Positions 50,901 to 59,800 of a stretch of 64,000 bases of DNA are shown here, in pieces (within the stretch, counting starts at the first letter, position 1; each line of letters begins with the position of its first letter). A model generated the notes under the pieces. That model made no database searches, was not told the origin of the DNA, and was given only the letters and a program-made list of their open reading frames with translations. The translations under genes were made by a program, and so were the position numbers. The DNA is from Prorocentrum cordatum (taxonomy: Eukaryota; Sar; Dinophyceae; Prorocentrales; Prorocentraceae), in contig CAUYUJ010004324.1 in the NCBI GenBank assembly GCA_963575745.1, positions 60,001 to 124,000 on the forward strand. Reading direction: 5' to 3'.

Positions 50901-53900
50901 CAGCCGCTGGGTCCGCGGACGAAGATTGGATAGCTGTTGCATCTGCTGCCGGGTCCGCCGCCGGCACTGACCAAACCGAACTGAATGAAGAATGGGCGGC
51001 GGAAGACGGCTCAGAGAATCCATTCCCTGATGGATGCGCCTGCTGGTACTACAGCTCCTCGGCGCAGAAGTGGTTTTGCACGAGGGTAATTCACCGCCAC
51101 GAAAATGGCAAGTACAAGCTGGCCATAAAAGGCACTGCCGACATCGACCAGATGAGGCAGATCATCCATGATCATGGCCAGCCAGAAGGCCCTCCTAAAG
51201 ACCCTCCTGGTCCACAACCAGGCAAGGGCAGCAGACCACCTCCAAGACCTGAAGCCGACTCCTCGTCTTCACCGACTCCTGCGAAGAGGCACCCGTCCAA
51301 GAGCCCCGAAGGCACACAGGGGCGGGCGAAGGCCAGAGGGATCGCCAAGACGGACGACCCTGAGCAGGGAGAGCCTACCGGCCCGTCCGTGACGGAGAGG
51401 AGGAAGGCTTTTGCTGGACCATCAACCCCGATGCCACCGGCTGCCCAAGGCGATGTCAAGGACGAAGTTCGCGACCAGCCTAAGGCAGCCTTCCGAGGTG
51501 ACTGGACTCCAACTCTGCATCAGCCGCGCCTTGCACCACGACCAGGTTCGGCACGAATGAAAGCACAGCCGAAGCCCGAAGCTGGGATGAGGTCGGTGCG
51601 GGCAGAAGCAGCCGCCAAAGCTAAGGAGGACAAGGGCTCTGCGGGGCCACCCGCTAAAGCGGCGCCAGCTGCAGCAGCGGGGACACCCGCAGAAGGCACT
51701 CTCTCAAGAGAAGAACGCTTCAAAGTCCTCAAAGAATTTGGCGACCGACAGAAACTAGCCGATGATGCAGTGGCTGACCAAGATCACCCGCGCCCTGGCG
51801 CGGAGTCATCCGCTGGAGCTGCCTCGTCAGCCGCAGGCTCTGCGGGGCCACCCGTTAATGCGGCGCCAGCTGCATTAGCGGGGCCACCCGCGCGTTGGCA
51901 GCCAGTGATGTCTGTTCTCAGGAACATCCCGCTAGGAGCCATTGAATATTGGCAAGGCATTGAAGGCAAAGGCCCGAAGCGCACCATAAACCCACGAGTC
52001 ACTCGAGACGATACAGATCGATGCGAGGTCATTAATTGCCCTGATCGTCGTAACTTCGAGTGCCGCAACGACTGGGAACGTGAACGACAAGCCGTGGGAA
52101 ACATGTTGCGAGACAGGCCGCCATTGCGCGTCGCGCAGCACAGGGCAGAGCTCATGAAGGTCATGGAGGGGTTCGGCACGGATCCGACTCTGCCGCGCGA
52201 TGGGCAAATGACCAAGGTGTCAATATGGTTCTCTACAGCCCTACGCCATAGTCCGTATTGGAAGGATGGATTCAGCCGACACTTCGAAAAGATTAGCACT
52301 TTCGATCCATACGATGGCTGGGTTGTTGTTGACGATCTGCTGACAAACTGGACTGAAAATGATCAGTGGAAAGGCTATCGTGAAATGCACGAGGTGCTGA
52401 TCAAGGGCAGGCCCCACACGTCATACGTGCATTGGGTGCTGCTAAACTGCTGTGAGATGATTGACAATCACGGCATGCAGAAGGGCAGGCTCCAGATGAA
52501 GTGCGTTGATGACAGCATGCTGCTGCCTCCCAGGTTCCGACCAACGGCACGCAGGCCACAGTACTTCATCAGAGCCACGAACGGCCACAGTAGTCCAGGC
52601 ATCCACTGTCCCGAGTCGCTTTATAAGCCGATCACAACATGGATGAAAGAACCAGACGACCCAGTATATTTCATCCACGGGACACAGTGGGAATATGTCA
52701 AGGACATCCTTGCTAATGGCCTTTCATGCCTCGCACAGGACAACCCTAAAAGGAAGGGGGGGCGCCAATTTGTACACGGCTGCCCCTACCTCCCGGGCGA
52801 CCCGAGGATTCATTCGGGCATCCGTCTTGACTCGGAGGTGCTCATATTCTGCAGCATCAGCAAGATGCTGTCCAGTGGCTTCTCCCTATGGAGGTCAGCA
52901 AATGACATCGTCATGACACGGGGCCACGACGGACGTATACCGCCCGATCATATCCTCCAGATTGTGAGCATTGCGAAATATCGGGTCGGTGAAGCCTGGA
53001 GCAATCCGATGGCTTATGACAAGTCGCGGAGGCGGGGCCAACCCGCGGACAGGATTCGCACCGATGACTACCTGCCACTTAAATTATGTGACAGAACTCT
53101 GGGTGTAATGGAAGATCACGCCATGTACCTAAAGGGCTGGTCTAAGACGGACGGTCGCCCATTCAACTTGATCATGACCGAGCAAGATGTTGCTCCACGA
53201 CCGTACGACACACAGACAGTCCTCATGATGAATGCCCAGGAAGACGAGGTCATGCCTGAGGCGGGGCCACCCGCAGGTGCGGGGTCACCCGCGGCAGACA
53301 CCTCGGATGGTTCATGGCAACAAGTGGTCACACCAGTAGCGACGGTAGCATCTCCTTGGAGGCCGGACCAGCAGACTTGGGTCCAGGCCCTCAACAGCTA
53401 CCTGACACCAGCCGACGTTTCTGGACTGACCGATCAGCTATACCGTGCTGACCCGTGGGCAGTGCATACAGGTATCCAAGACGCACAGCAGAGGAACCTG
53501 CGCACTCCTGCGGGGCCACCAGGCGTCCTAGGACCACAACCACAACGCCCTCCGCAGCAGGCTGGAGGTGCGAGGTTTGTCCCTATGGGCGGCTCAGATG
53601 GTGGCTCGCCGTTCCGGACTCCGCCGTCTGAAACGAGCGAGAACAGCTTGTGGCAAAGACTCCAGGCGATTCGCGGGAATCCGGCACTCGCAGCAGCACT
53701 CCAGGCAACCACTCCCTTTGGCACTCCGAGGGGTAGTGAAGGAGGAGTGGCTGCGGGGTCACCCGCCGAGCGAACGCCTGCGGAGCCACCCGCACATGCG
53801 GGGCCACCCGCTGACGGACAGCAAGGTTCAGACTACGAGCGTCGGGCAGCCAACCTAAGAGCACAGGCTACTTTTCTGCAGCAACAAGCTGATAGAGTGC

Positions 53901-56578
53901 CCAGCCTGTTGCGGAACCGCAACATAGATGTTACGAATCATGGCGACTTTCGGCCTCTCTGGAGCTGGACTTCTGAAGATGCTCCAAATGCTGATCCCAC
54001 GAATCCATATCGACAGGTGTTTATTCCAGGAATAGCATCACACCCGATATATGGATGGGACAATCACGGCCCAGCAGAGGCGCAGGCCATGGACGCGCCG
54101 ATGTACCCGGAGTACTACGCGCAGATGAATAACACTCCTATGATTGCGGGGCCACCTGCGAACGAATACACTCGGAATCTAGCCAATGAGATGTTTCGTT
54201 TGCAGTTTACACGAGCGGTCGATGCGCAGTCTATGCCGCACTACGCCTACATGCCCACGCCGACGGACCCCGAGACCGTAGTTCAGCCAGCTGGTCTCGC
54301 GGTGCCAGCCGCTATGGGCAACATGCCAGACTACATCCGCGACGTGCACAACACGCAGCAAGCGATACTGGCATCCAGGCAGCAGGCTCGGGACAACACC
54401 AGGCTGCGCCAACAGCGCGCGATCCAGAGAAGGATTGAGCGTGAGACCCAAGCGGGGACACCCGCAGAAGCGGGGCCACCCGCTGAACGGCCAGACAGAC
54501 GGCCGCCACCGACGCCATATCGGGAGGGCGAAACCACTTTCGAGCGCCAAGCTCGGACTCGCCCTGACGTGCCTGCTCCAGTCATTTCAGACTACAACTT
54601 CACACAGTGCCCAATCTGCATGGACAACTACGAGATGGGCACTACAGTGTGGAGACTGGCGTGTGGGCACTTCTTTCACGATATATGCTGGGATCGTGTT
54701 GCACAGCAGGACGTCCGCAATCAGCGGCCAGGCGCGCCGAATGAGGCCCCCTGCGCTGTATGTCGTGGGCCCGGCATAGTTATAGCACACTTCCCGTGTG
54801 CTGGACAGCGCGACGCTGAATCAGAACAAGCGCGCCAGCAGGAAAGGTACGTGGCAGATGCCCGGGAAATGCGTCGGCTACGTGAAGCAGTGGAGGCACT
54901 GGAGGCTCGAGCCGCACAATCGGCGGAGCCATCCGCACGCGCCCCAGCTGCACAGGCATACCCCTGGCCAGCGCCAGAGCAAGGCATTCAGATGCCAATC
55001 CTGCCTACGCTTCGAGCGCAGGAGCCCCCAGCTGCGGGGCCACCCGCTGAAGCGGCTCCCGCCGCACAAGCGGGGCCACCCGCAAATGGACCTCCAAATC
55101 CAGGTTTCCTGAGGACAATGGAGGCCAACATCAGGCGGAGTGGCAGGAGCGGAGGCGGGACTCGAAGGCCAACTGGATCAACCAGGACCTCGCGAGTGGC
55201 AAGCCCGGTCAGCGCCAGGAGCCGGGCAAGCGCTGAGAGCGCAGAGGCAGCCCAGTTCCATACCACATTCATGATCGATACAGAGGGGCTGACCTACGCA
55301 CGTGACGACACGGACACGCTGCCACCAGGAGGTGAATGGATGTCCACGCTATCTGCGAATTATTGGGTCCTTGAGCAGGAACCAATTACCGTGGAGGAGC
55401 GCCGCCAGTATGAGCAGATGTGGTGCACCGAGCTGACCATGAGTCAATGGGTTCTTGAACAGCGCCTGTTGAAGGGTACACTCGGATCGCAGATCACGTA
55501 CCACACCAATGACCATGGGACAATCGCTCTGGCAGCGCGCAATGGGACATTCTTTCCTGACAAAGATGGTATGCCCTGCATCTCGTTCATGCTAGACATT
55601 GGTTCCAATGTGAACATCATTGGATCCAATACGGCGCGAACCTTCCAGGAGATTATGGCCAGGTTCAACTACCGACCTGCCATATGCACCCTGAGCAAGA
55701 CCCTCTACATCAATGGTGTTGGTGAGGGCGCTGCGATATGTCGGAAGATGGGCAACTTCAAGATCGGGGTGCAATATGCCAATGAGGCGAGCCCCCGTAT
55801 TGAGGAGTATGCCTCCAACATCGCAGAAGGCTCGGGTGCCAATCTCCCGGCCATCTGGGGCCTAGGAGCCATGGAGGCACGTGATACGATCATCGTGCTG
55901 AAGCCAGGCTACCAGAAGGTTATCTTCCCCAGCGGTGACTACACCCTGAAGCTGGGAAGAGGCGCCAAGGTCCTGAAGGCGAAGAAAACTCCCTCGGGAC
56001 ATCTCGCGATTCCCTGCGGTTTGTATGACGGGGCTAAAAGCCAGACGGTCACGAACACCTTCACAATCCGCAGCAGTCGAGATGGCTATACCGAGACGGA
56101 GAACGAAGAGGACCCCGTCAGTGCGGGGCCACCCGCCGAAGCAAGTGCGGGGCCACCCGCCGAAGCAACAGCGGGGCCACCCGCGACGGGACAGTCCATG
56201 ACCGTCACGACCGACACGTACATTGTCGAGCCGTACATCGACAAGCAGCTCCTGGAAGACACGACCCGTTTGATCGTGGACAGGACGCTGAACAGCTGGT
56301 GGGAGGGCCAACAGTGTCCCGAAGGGACCTGGCCAAATATGATGGATGCCCTGAAGTCTAAGATATTCTGGGCAGTCCAGGAGGCGGTGAATAAATGGAC
56401 GCCTGAGGACCAAGCGGGGCCACCCGCGTCACCGCCACCACCACCGAGCTACACGGGCGGAGGTTCGTCGGACTCTGCGGGGCCAACCCGCGTGGAGATC
56501 GTGAGCGTAGCCACACCAGCGACTCCTGCGGAGCCATCCGCTAACAGCATGCCTCCGAGTCAGACGGCAACGTGGTGA
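47987..56578 (+). CDS. Copia ORF 1: Gag, zinc knuckle, Tpt1/KptA-like domain, RING-H2 finger, aspartic protease
   Basis: One frame of 2863 codons from ATG 47987 to TGA 56576-56578. In the same frame TTG 47966 is an earlier possible start; TAA 47933-47935 closes it upstream. Order: copia-type Gag (48029-48575, DPAGTTPFREYVREVHAW to the LLTRMRNYGH end); very basic stretch (49004-49150); CCHC knuckle (49295-49336); acidic and Pro-rich linkers with hairpin-coded AGPPA words; a Cys-containing WYYSSSAQKWFCTRV patch that may be Tudor/SH3-like (about 51031-51160); Tpt1/KptA-like domain (52208-53010); Gln/Arg-rich helical region; RING-H2 (54608-54763); aspartic protease (about 55550-55960). Gag would package element RNA and the protease would mature the polyprotein. 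At more than 300 kDa it far exceeds usual copia Gag-protease proteins. It ends before integrase, so integrase and RT need a separate frame or readthrough. Confidence 0.9.
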   Translation: MRQGMDDTRTTGPSWDPAGTTPFREYVREVHAWINVTSGNMTPPQQAAALQRGLQGLARRIAMQVPSQIINYGVTVNGQPTDAVTYILYLLSTKFENLEDERQLNSGTALIDFRVERGERIDSVLARFEMARDEANSVGFVIPNFQILTLILFRALGVGASRAQHLLEPFNHQMPRTQADYDRLLTRMRNYGHVAERSPGNIAGIFTGHHSHAGVYATTAGSPAGPGEPSPWADPADMPNEATAFLGQTGQASAEAAEANAWSSYSPGAAYTASPPSGTTLWGQAESSAQGSQPPSPFESGTDTDASSDGDHNGIVSAGNDYPADDTHLSEQQRAEAAFMAYRKSKRRWRRFMKKPVRKVRRAVRRHFKRYGKGRGKGGRRRRMHGRGITAFLTSLTDIVFEEVLIGGKGRGHRRTSGKGKGRRGNPRDASGNTMKCHTCGSTEHLRDQCPKGKGKGSVHLAQNSFMDDIGYIDYEFYVNPEAAPAAGSSTYYVMARYAEVTVALEDYAVTLFDEFHGWDEVDEVAFNAWFGLPAGPPADDEISEAETVPATEEELAAALAPQVIGMPLLPDLPRAGSEAGDADDEMRGHPAYSDSEEAEEDHKDMLQEQVAEAIQLLSAPTHQQITMNDLLSRPGAARLRPYLDSDMSAPQMLTALRALAGSPAELTPAAAAGPPAWSMDVFMQGCDQMDLDDLAMEQLNDIGYFRSPYQHVFMVQDSSEDSEDMRHAKKDRRPSPPRGSEHEDERPMERGNASAGPARRRSRSAPRRPTHDASGYPYSTEHSVGVSAQYVPEWYINWYPGYSMDVIRHWYSKEYCTKRDESGMIIRTKGGKTKTPEAWDKRAKKQEIINDRKTYRKQVCQCEPFKGHMRSCPMDRPSRSPHHGETPWNWSHGDDAGNVHDPNEEVPGGGKRITEADRVPMTEEVANAVRENWEQLPNDHRLKEWNRRFHKEAGSPAKSSGEAGSPADAAPAAGSADEDWIAVASAAGSAAGTDQTELNEEWAAEDGSENPFPDGCACWYYSSSAQKWFCTRVIHRHENGKYKLAIKGTADIDQMRQIIHDHGQPEGPPKDPPGPQPGKGSRPPPRPEADSSSSPTPAKRHPSKSPEGTQGRAKARGIAKTDDPEQGEPTGPSVTERRKAFAGPSTPMPPAAQGDVKDEVRDQPKAAFRGDWTPTLHQPRLAPRPGSARMKAQPKPEAGMRSVRAEAAAKAKEDKGSAGPPAKAAPAAAAGTPAEGTLSREERFKVLKEFGDRQKLADDAVADQDHPRPGAESSAGAASSAAGSAGPPVNAAPAALAGPPARWQPVMSVLRNIPLGAIEYWQGIEGKGPKRTINPRVTRDDTDRCEVINCPDRRNFECRNDWERERQAVGNMLRDRPPLRVAQHRAELMKVMEGFGTDPTLPRDGQMTKVSIWFSTALRHSPYWKDGFSRHFEKISTFDPYDGWVVVDDLLTNWTENDQWKGYREMHEVLIKGRPHTSYVHWVLLNCCEMIDNHGMQKGRLQMKCVDDSMLLPPRFRPTARRPQYFIRATNGHSSPGIHCPESLYKPITTWMKEPDDPVYFIHGTQWEYVKDILANGLSCLAQDNPKRKGGRQFVHGCPYLPGDPRIHSGIRLDSEVLIFCSISKMLSSGFSLWRSANDIVMTRGHDGRIPPDHILQIVSIAKYRVGEAWSNPMAYDKSRRRGQPADRIRTDDYLPLKLCDRTLGVMEDHAMYLKGWSKTDGRPFNLIMTEQDVAPRPYDTQTVLMMNAQEDEVMPEAGPPAGAGSPAADTSDGSWQQVVTPVATVASPWRPDQQTWVQALNSYLTPADVSGLTDQLYRADPWAVHTGIQDAQQRNLRTPAGPPGVLGPQPQRPPQQAGGARFVPMGGSDGGSPFRTPPSETSENSLWQRLQAIRGNPALAAALQATTPFGTPRGSEGGVAAGSPAERTPAEPPAHAGPPADGQQGSDYERRAANLRAQATFLQQQADRVPSLLRNRNIDVTNHGDFRPLWSWTSEDAPNADPTNPYRQVFIPGIASHPIYGWDNHGPAEAQAMDAPMYPEYYAQMNNTPMIAGPPANEYTRNLANEMFRLQFTRAVDAQSMPHYAYMPTPTDPETVVQPAGLAVPAAMGNMPDYIRDVHNTQQAILASRQQARDNTRLRQQRAIQRRIERETQAGTPAEAGPPAERPDRRPPPTPYREGETTFERQARTRPDVPAPVISDYNFTQCPICMDNYEMGTTVWRLACGHFFHDICWDRVAQQDVRNQRPGAPNEAPCAVCRGPGIVIAHFPCAGQRDAESEQARQQERYVADAREMRRLREAVEALEARAAQSAEPSARAPAAQAYPWPAPEQGIQMPILPTLRAQEPPAAGPPAEAAPAAQAGPPANGPPNPGFLRTMEANIRRSGRSGGGTRRPTGSTRTSRVASPVSARSRASAESAEAAQFHTTFMIDTEGLTYARDDTDTLPPGGEWMSTLSANYWVLEQEPITVEERRQYEQMWCTELTMSQWVLEQRLLKGTLGSQITYHTNDHGTIALAARNGTFFPDKDGMPCISFMLDIGSNVNIIGSNTARTFQEIMARFNYRPAICTLSKTLYINGVGEGAAICRKMGNFKIGVQYANEASPRIEEYASNIAEGSGANLPAIWGLGAMEARDTIIVLKPGYQKVIFPSGDYTLKLGRGAKVLKAKKTPSGHLAIPCGLYDGAKSQTVTNTFTIRSSRDGYTETENEEDPVSAGPPAEASAGPPAEATAGPPATGQSMTVTTDTYIVEPYIDKQLLEDTTRLIVDRTLNSWWEGQQCPEGTWPNMMDALKSKIFWAVQEAVNKWTPEDQAGPPASPPPPPSYTGGGSSDSAGPTRVEIVSVATPATPAEPSANSMPPSQTATW
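48029..48575 (+). other. Gag domain in copia ORF 1
   Basis: WDPAGTTPFREYVREVHAWI opens a helical domain. TYILYLLSTKFENL, DFRVERGERIDSVLARFE and a LLTRMRNYGHVAE end match the layout of copia Gag proteins (paired aromatic residues, the RxxxES/ERxDS-type turn and a final helix). Confidence 0.75.
49295..49336 (+). other. CCHC zinc knuckle in copia ORF 1
   Basis: CHTCGSTEHLRDQC fits C-x2-C-x4-H-x4-C exactly, preceded by the basic stretch 49004-49150. This is the nucleocapsid-type RNA-binding motif. Confidence 0.92.
52208..53010 (+). other. Tpt1/KptA-like RNA 2'-phosphotransferase domain in copia ORF 1
   Basis: The N-terminal lobe is TKVSIWFSTALRHSP (Arg-His at 52244-52249) followed by DGWVVVDDLL, the winged-helix signature of the family. 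The C-terminal lobe has RFRP, IRATNGHSS (Arg at 52571-52573), VYFIHGT (about 52665-52684), GIRLDSEVLIF and WRSANDIVMTRG (Arg at 52892-52894). These give the Arg-His-Arg-Arg tetrad known for Tpt1 catalysis, in the right order. Family members remove the splice-junction 2'-phosphate from tRNA using NAD+. The spacing between lobes is larger than usual (about 107 residues from the Arg-His pair to the next Arg). No frame break lies in the domain. Confidence 0.82.
54608..54763 (+). other. RING-H2 finger in copia ORF 1
   Basis: CPIC (54608), then CGHFFHDIC (54662-54688) and CAVC (54752-54763) give Cys-x2-Cys, Cys-x-His-x2-His-x2-Cys and Cys-x2-Cys, a complete C3H2C3 RING. Such domains usually recruit ubiquitin-conjugating enzymes. 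Confidence 0.88.
55550..55960 (+). other. Retroviral-type aspartic protease in copia ORF 1
   Basis: MLDIGSNVNIIG holds the catalytic Asp (55595-55597) in a D-I-G-S version of the D-T/S-G motif. ANLPAIWGLGAME about 85 residues later matches the ILGM-type flap and end motif. It is located at the C terminus of ORF 1. Confidence 0.78.
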
Positions 56579-56874
56579 CACGACCGCCGCTGACGGGGGC
56601 AGGCGGGCGCGCCGGCGGCGCTCGCTTGCGAAGAGAAGCCGAATACCGGCCTCCTCGCTACATACGTTGGCCGCGCTGAGGCCCGAGAGGAAAAATATCA
56701 TTCAAAATGACTTGCCATCGAAGATATTCGCACAGCTTGCGCTGAACTCCGAACCCGTGGATATATATGCGACCGGATTACCCATAATGAGGTATTGACT
56801 TCAACTGGAACACAGTATTTGGGAAATTTGTTGGCAGGAGACTACAATATGTTGTGGGTGGCCACACCCTCTGA
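56579..56874 (+). pseudogene. Broken junction between copia ORF 1 and ORF 2
   Basis: After TGA 56576-56578 two frame pieces look coding. 56697-56790 in frame 3 gives IIQNDLPSKIFAQLALNSEP. From 56795 frame 2 gives LTSTGTQYLGNLLAGDYNML, continuing to about 57030 with ARALRMQIVILGPPGYFWK. From about 57030 frame 1 takes over (HYTNETLSFGIKF). Three breaks within 450 bp suggest decay here, unless an intron is involved. Confidence 0.5.
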
Positions 56875-59800
56875 TTGGTACGTTCGTACTCCAGGAAAGA
56901 GGGCGGGACCACACTATCAACGTATACAAAATCTCCTGATCAAAGCGCGTGCTCTGAGAATGCAGATTGTTATCCTGGGGCCACCCGGGTATTTCTGGAA
57001 ACAGGGTCCGATCAAAGATGTTATCGAAGATTTGAAGCTAAGCATTATACGAATGAGACTCTGTCATTCGGTATTAAGTTTGACCGCTCCAGCAAATATC
57101 CCAGTGGTTCTTATATACAAGTTGCTACATCTTGTCCTCATATACCGATAAACTTATGGAGATGTACTTGTGGCTCACACAAAGAGCATGATTTGGATTG
57201 GTATGGCCAAGATCAGCAACGTGCCGAGTTTCGGCATAAAACTTTGGCTATCATTGTTGCACGCTTCCTTGATCAACTCAATAATGCCAACATGATCAGG
57301 AATGAGCGGAGTGCGGTGCACCTCAGTGTGTGTACTCGCGTTGACAAAAAGGTAAGACACGACGTCCAATGTCCACAAAAGGGCCCTCAATGGGACCATG
57401 TTGTTCGTAGAGTCACGACCGACCTGGACACGAATAAGATCGTTCAAGATATCAGAATCCAGGATCAGCCAACTGGGTACAATTATGTAGCTCCATTACC
57501 TGATGGGGTTACAAACATCAGTACTCGGTTATACTGGGAGCCTCCGGCTCCAGTTCTTCACGGCGACGGTGAGTCGCGAAGGCCACGCCCAAAGCGTGTG
57601 ACGATCGTCGATGACGATCGATCTCCTCCCCCTTCGATTGAGCGTTGCCAAACGCGACCCACCAACAACTTTCCTGAAATTCCGCCATTTCCTGACTTAA
57701 CAGCGGATTCCTCCGCAGCGGATCTCTCCGCGGAAACTGCGTTGCCCACTGATGCCAGGATAAAACAGAAAGAAAAGCAGAAAGCTGACAAAGAGGCCGG
57801 CATCAAACCGAAGAAAATCCCGAAGAAAGTGGAAGACGGTAACGACGACTGTGGAGAGGACCTCAAAGGGCTTGACTGCTCCACATATTTCAACGACGTT
57901 CCTCTTGACGACTCGGACTCGGACAGCGAATCAGAGGACATCTTCATGATGTTACCGGCGGGGCAACCCGCTGACTCACATGCTGATGTCTTCTCGATGG
58001 TCCAGTCATTATGCTACGGCAGAAACAATCAAGTGGACATGCTTGAATTATGTGGGGGCAAGGGTGGTATATCCATATTAGCCTTCAAGAGGGGACTCTC
58101 GTCAGGCGGGAACCTTGACAAGATATCTATGGTTGACCTTGGAAACTCGGAAGTACAAAGAGCAGTCCTCCACTACCTCAAGACTTGCTTTGTCAAGATC
58201 ACGATTCTGCAGCCAAGCTGCAGAACTACTGGACTTCCTTCCTATTTCAATGCACAGGTCAATCATGATACGTGGCTTAAACACCACAAAGAGGACCTGC
58301 CTCATATCACGTTCTGTGGAACAGTCGCTCTATTACAAGACGACCTAAGACGTTTCTTTCTCAGGGAACAACCAATGGGCACGTGGGTGGATGAGATCCA
58401 GCCATGGAAGGAACTGGCACAACGCAAGGTCACTTGCCAAACGATTATTGATCAGTGCACGACTGGTCTCAAAGATTCGTTTGGACAATACATCCGCAAG
58501 CCAACACAGATGATGGCAAACAAAGAAGAGTTGTTGGCACCTTTCAGAGGCAAGCGTTGTCCAGGTAATCATGTGCACGCCAATGCTTGCAACAAAGAAC
58601 TAGCAAGGGCGGCACAGTATACCTACAGAATGCAGTCACTGATCGTTGATGCGGTGCAAATCGCCAAAGATCTGTTTGCTTACGGTCGCGATCCATTCGC
58701 GAATCGCGAACGCAGCTATGCGTTCGTAACAAACAGTGCTGGCTACGACTTGGACGACCCAACAATCCGGAGACACCCAAACGGAGAAATCTGGCGACCA
58801 CCACCTGGCGGTCTTGGGTGCCATGGCTGTGTGGACAACAACTACAAGCAATCACCAAAGCACAGCAGGGATCCGAAGATGTGTCGGTGGTATGATGTTG
58901 AACCATACTATTGGGACTGTCCAAGCTGTAAGAAGGAATATCAGAAGAGTAATCCTCACCACACCAAGATATCTGGCCAATGCAGATTCGCCGAAAAATG
59001 GAAGCTGCCAGATAACTTTGGTCAGCCGCGCCCGGCGGGGCAAGCCGCTCCTGCGGCGCCAGCCGCGGAAGCGGCTCCAGCCGCAGAAGCGGCGCCAGCC
59101 GCAAAAGCGGCGCCGGCCGCGAGAGCGCGCATGCGCGCGCCTAGGCCGCCACGGCCCGGTGAGGGCGATCCAACCGCAGGCGCCAGCAGCCATGACATCA
59201 CCAGAGCCGAAGGGGCTAATGGTGGCAACACTGGCGCTGGCAGCTCTGACGATCACCGTAGACTGCCGCAAGTGGCAGCAAGGCGCGGACGCATGGAAGG
59301 AGGTGATCCTCCACCGCCGCCGCAGCCTCCTGTAGAGCCGAGGCCAAGGCCAAGGCTTCCTGATTGGACTCGTTTCGATGTTCAGCTCAGCCTTCAAAAC
59401 CTGCGCAGCTTTGACCCAGCTGTAGTGCAGCGAGAACTCCGCAAGCTTCACTTGAGATGGTTTCATGCCAAGGAACCAAAGATGCGGATGATTCTAGCTA
59501 AGGTTGGTTTGGGCGAAACCCGTTTGAGTCTGATTAAGGGCATTTGCGACTCGTGTAGAGAATGTCGTGCCTGGGACAAACCAGGCAACACGGTGATGCC
59601 ATCTGTGTCACTGCCAGGACATTTCAACGAGGAAGTCGAATGTGATCTTTTCTTTTACAAACAGGAACATATTGTTTTTCACATCATCGACCGTTGTATT
59701 CGTTGGGCAGCTGGTACAGAGATCCCCGATAAGACTATGCACACTGTTCTCGATGCCTATCACACAACTTGGATGCAGCATGGCCCTGCCAAAGTCCTAT

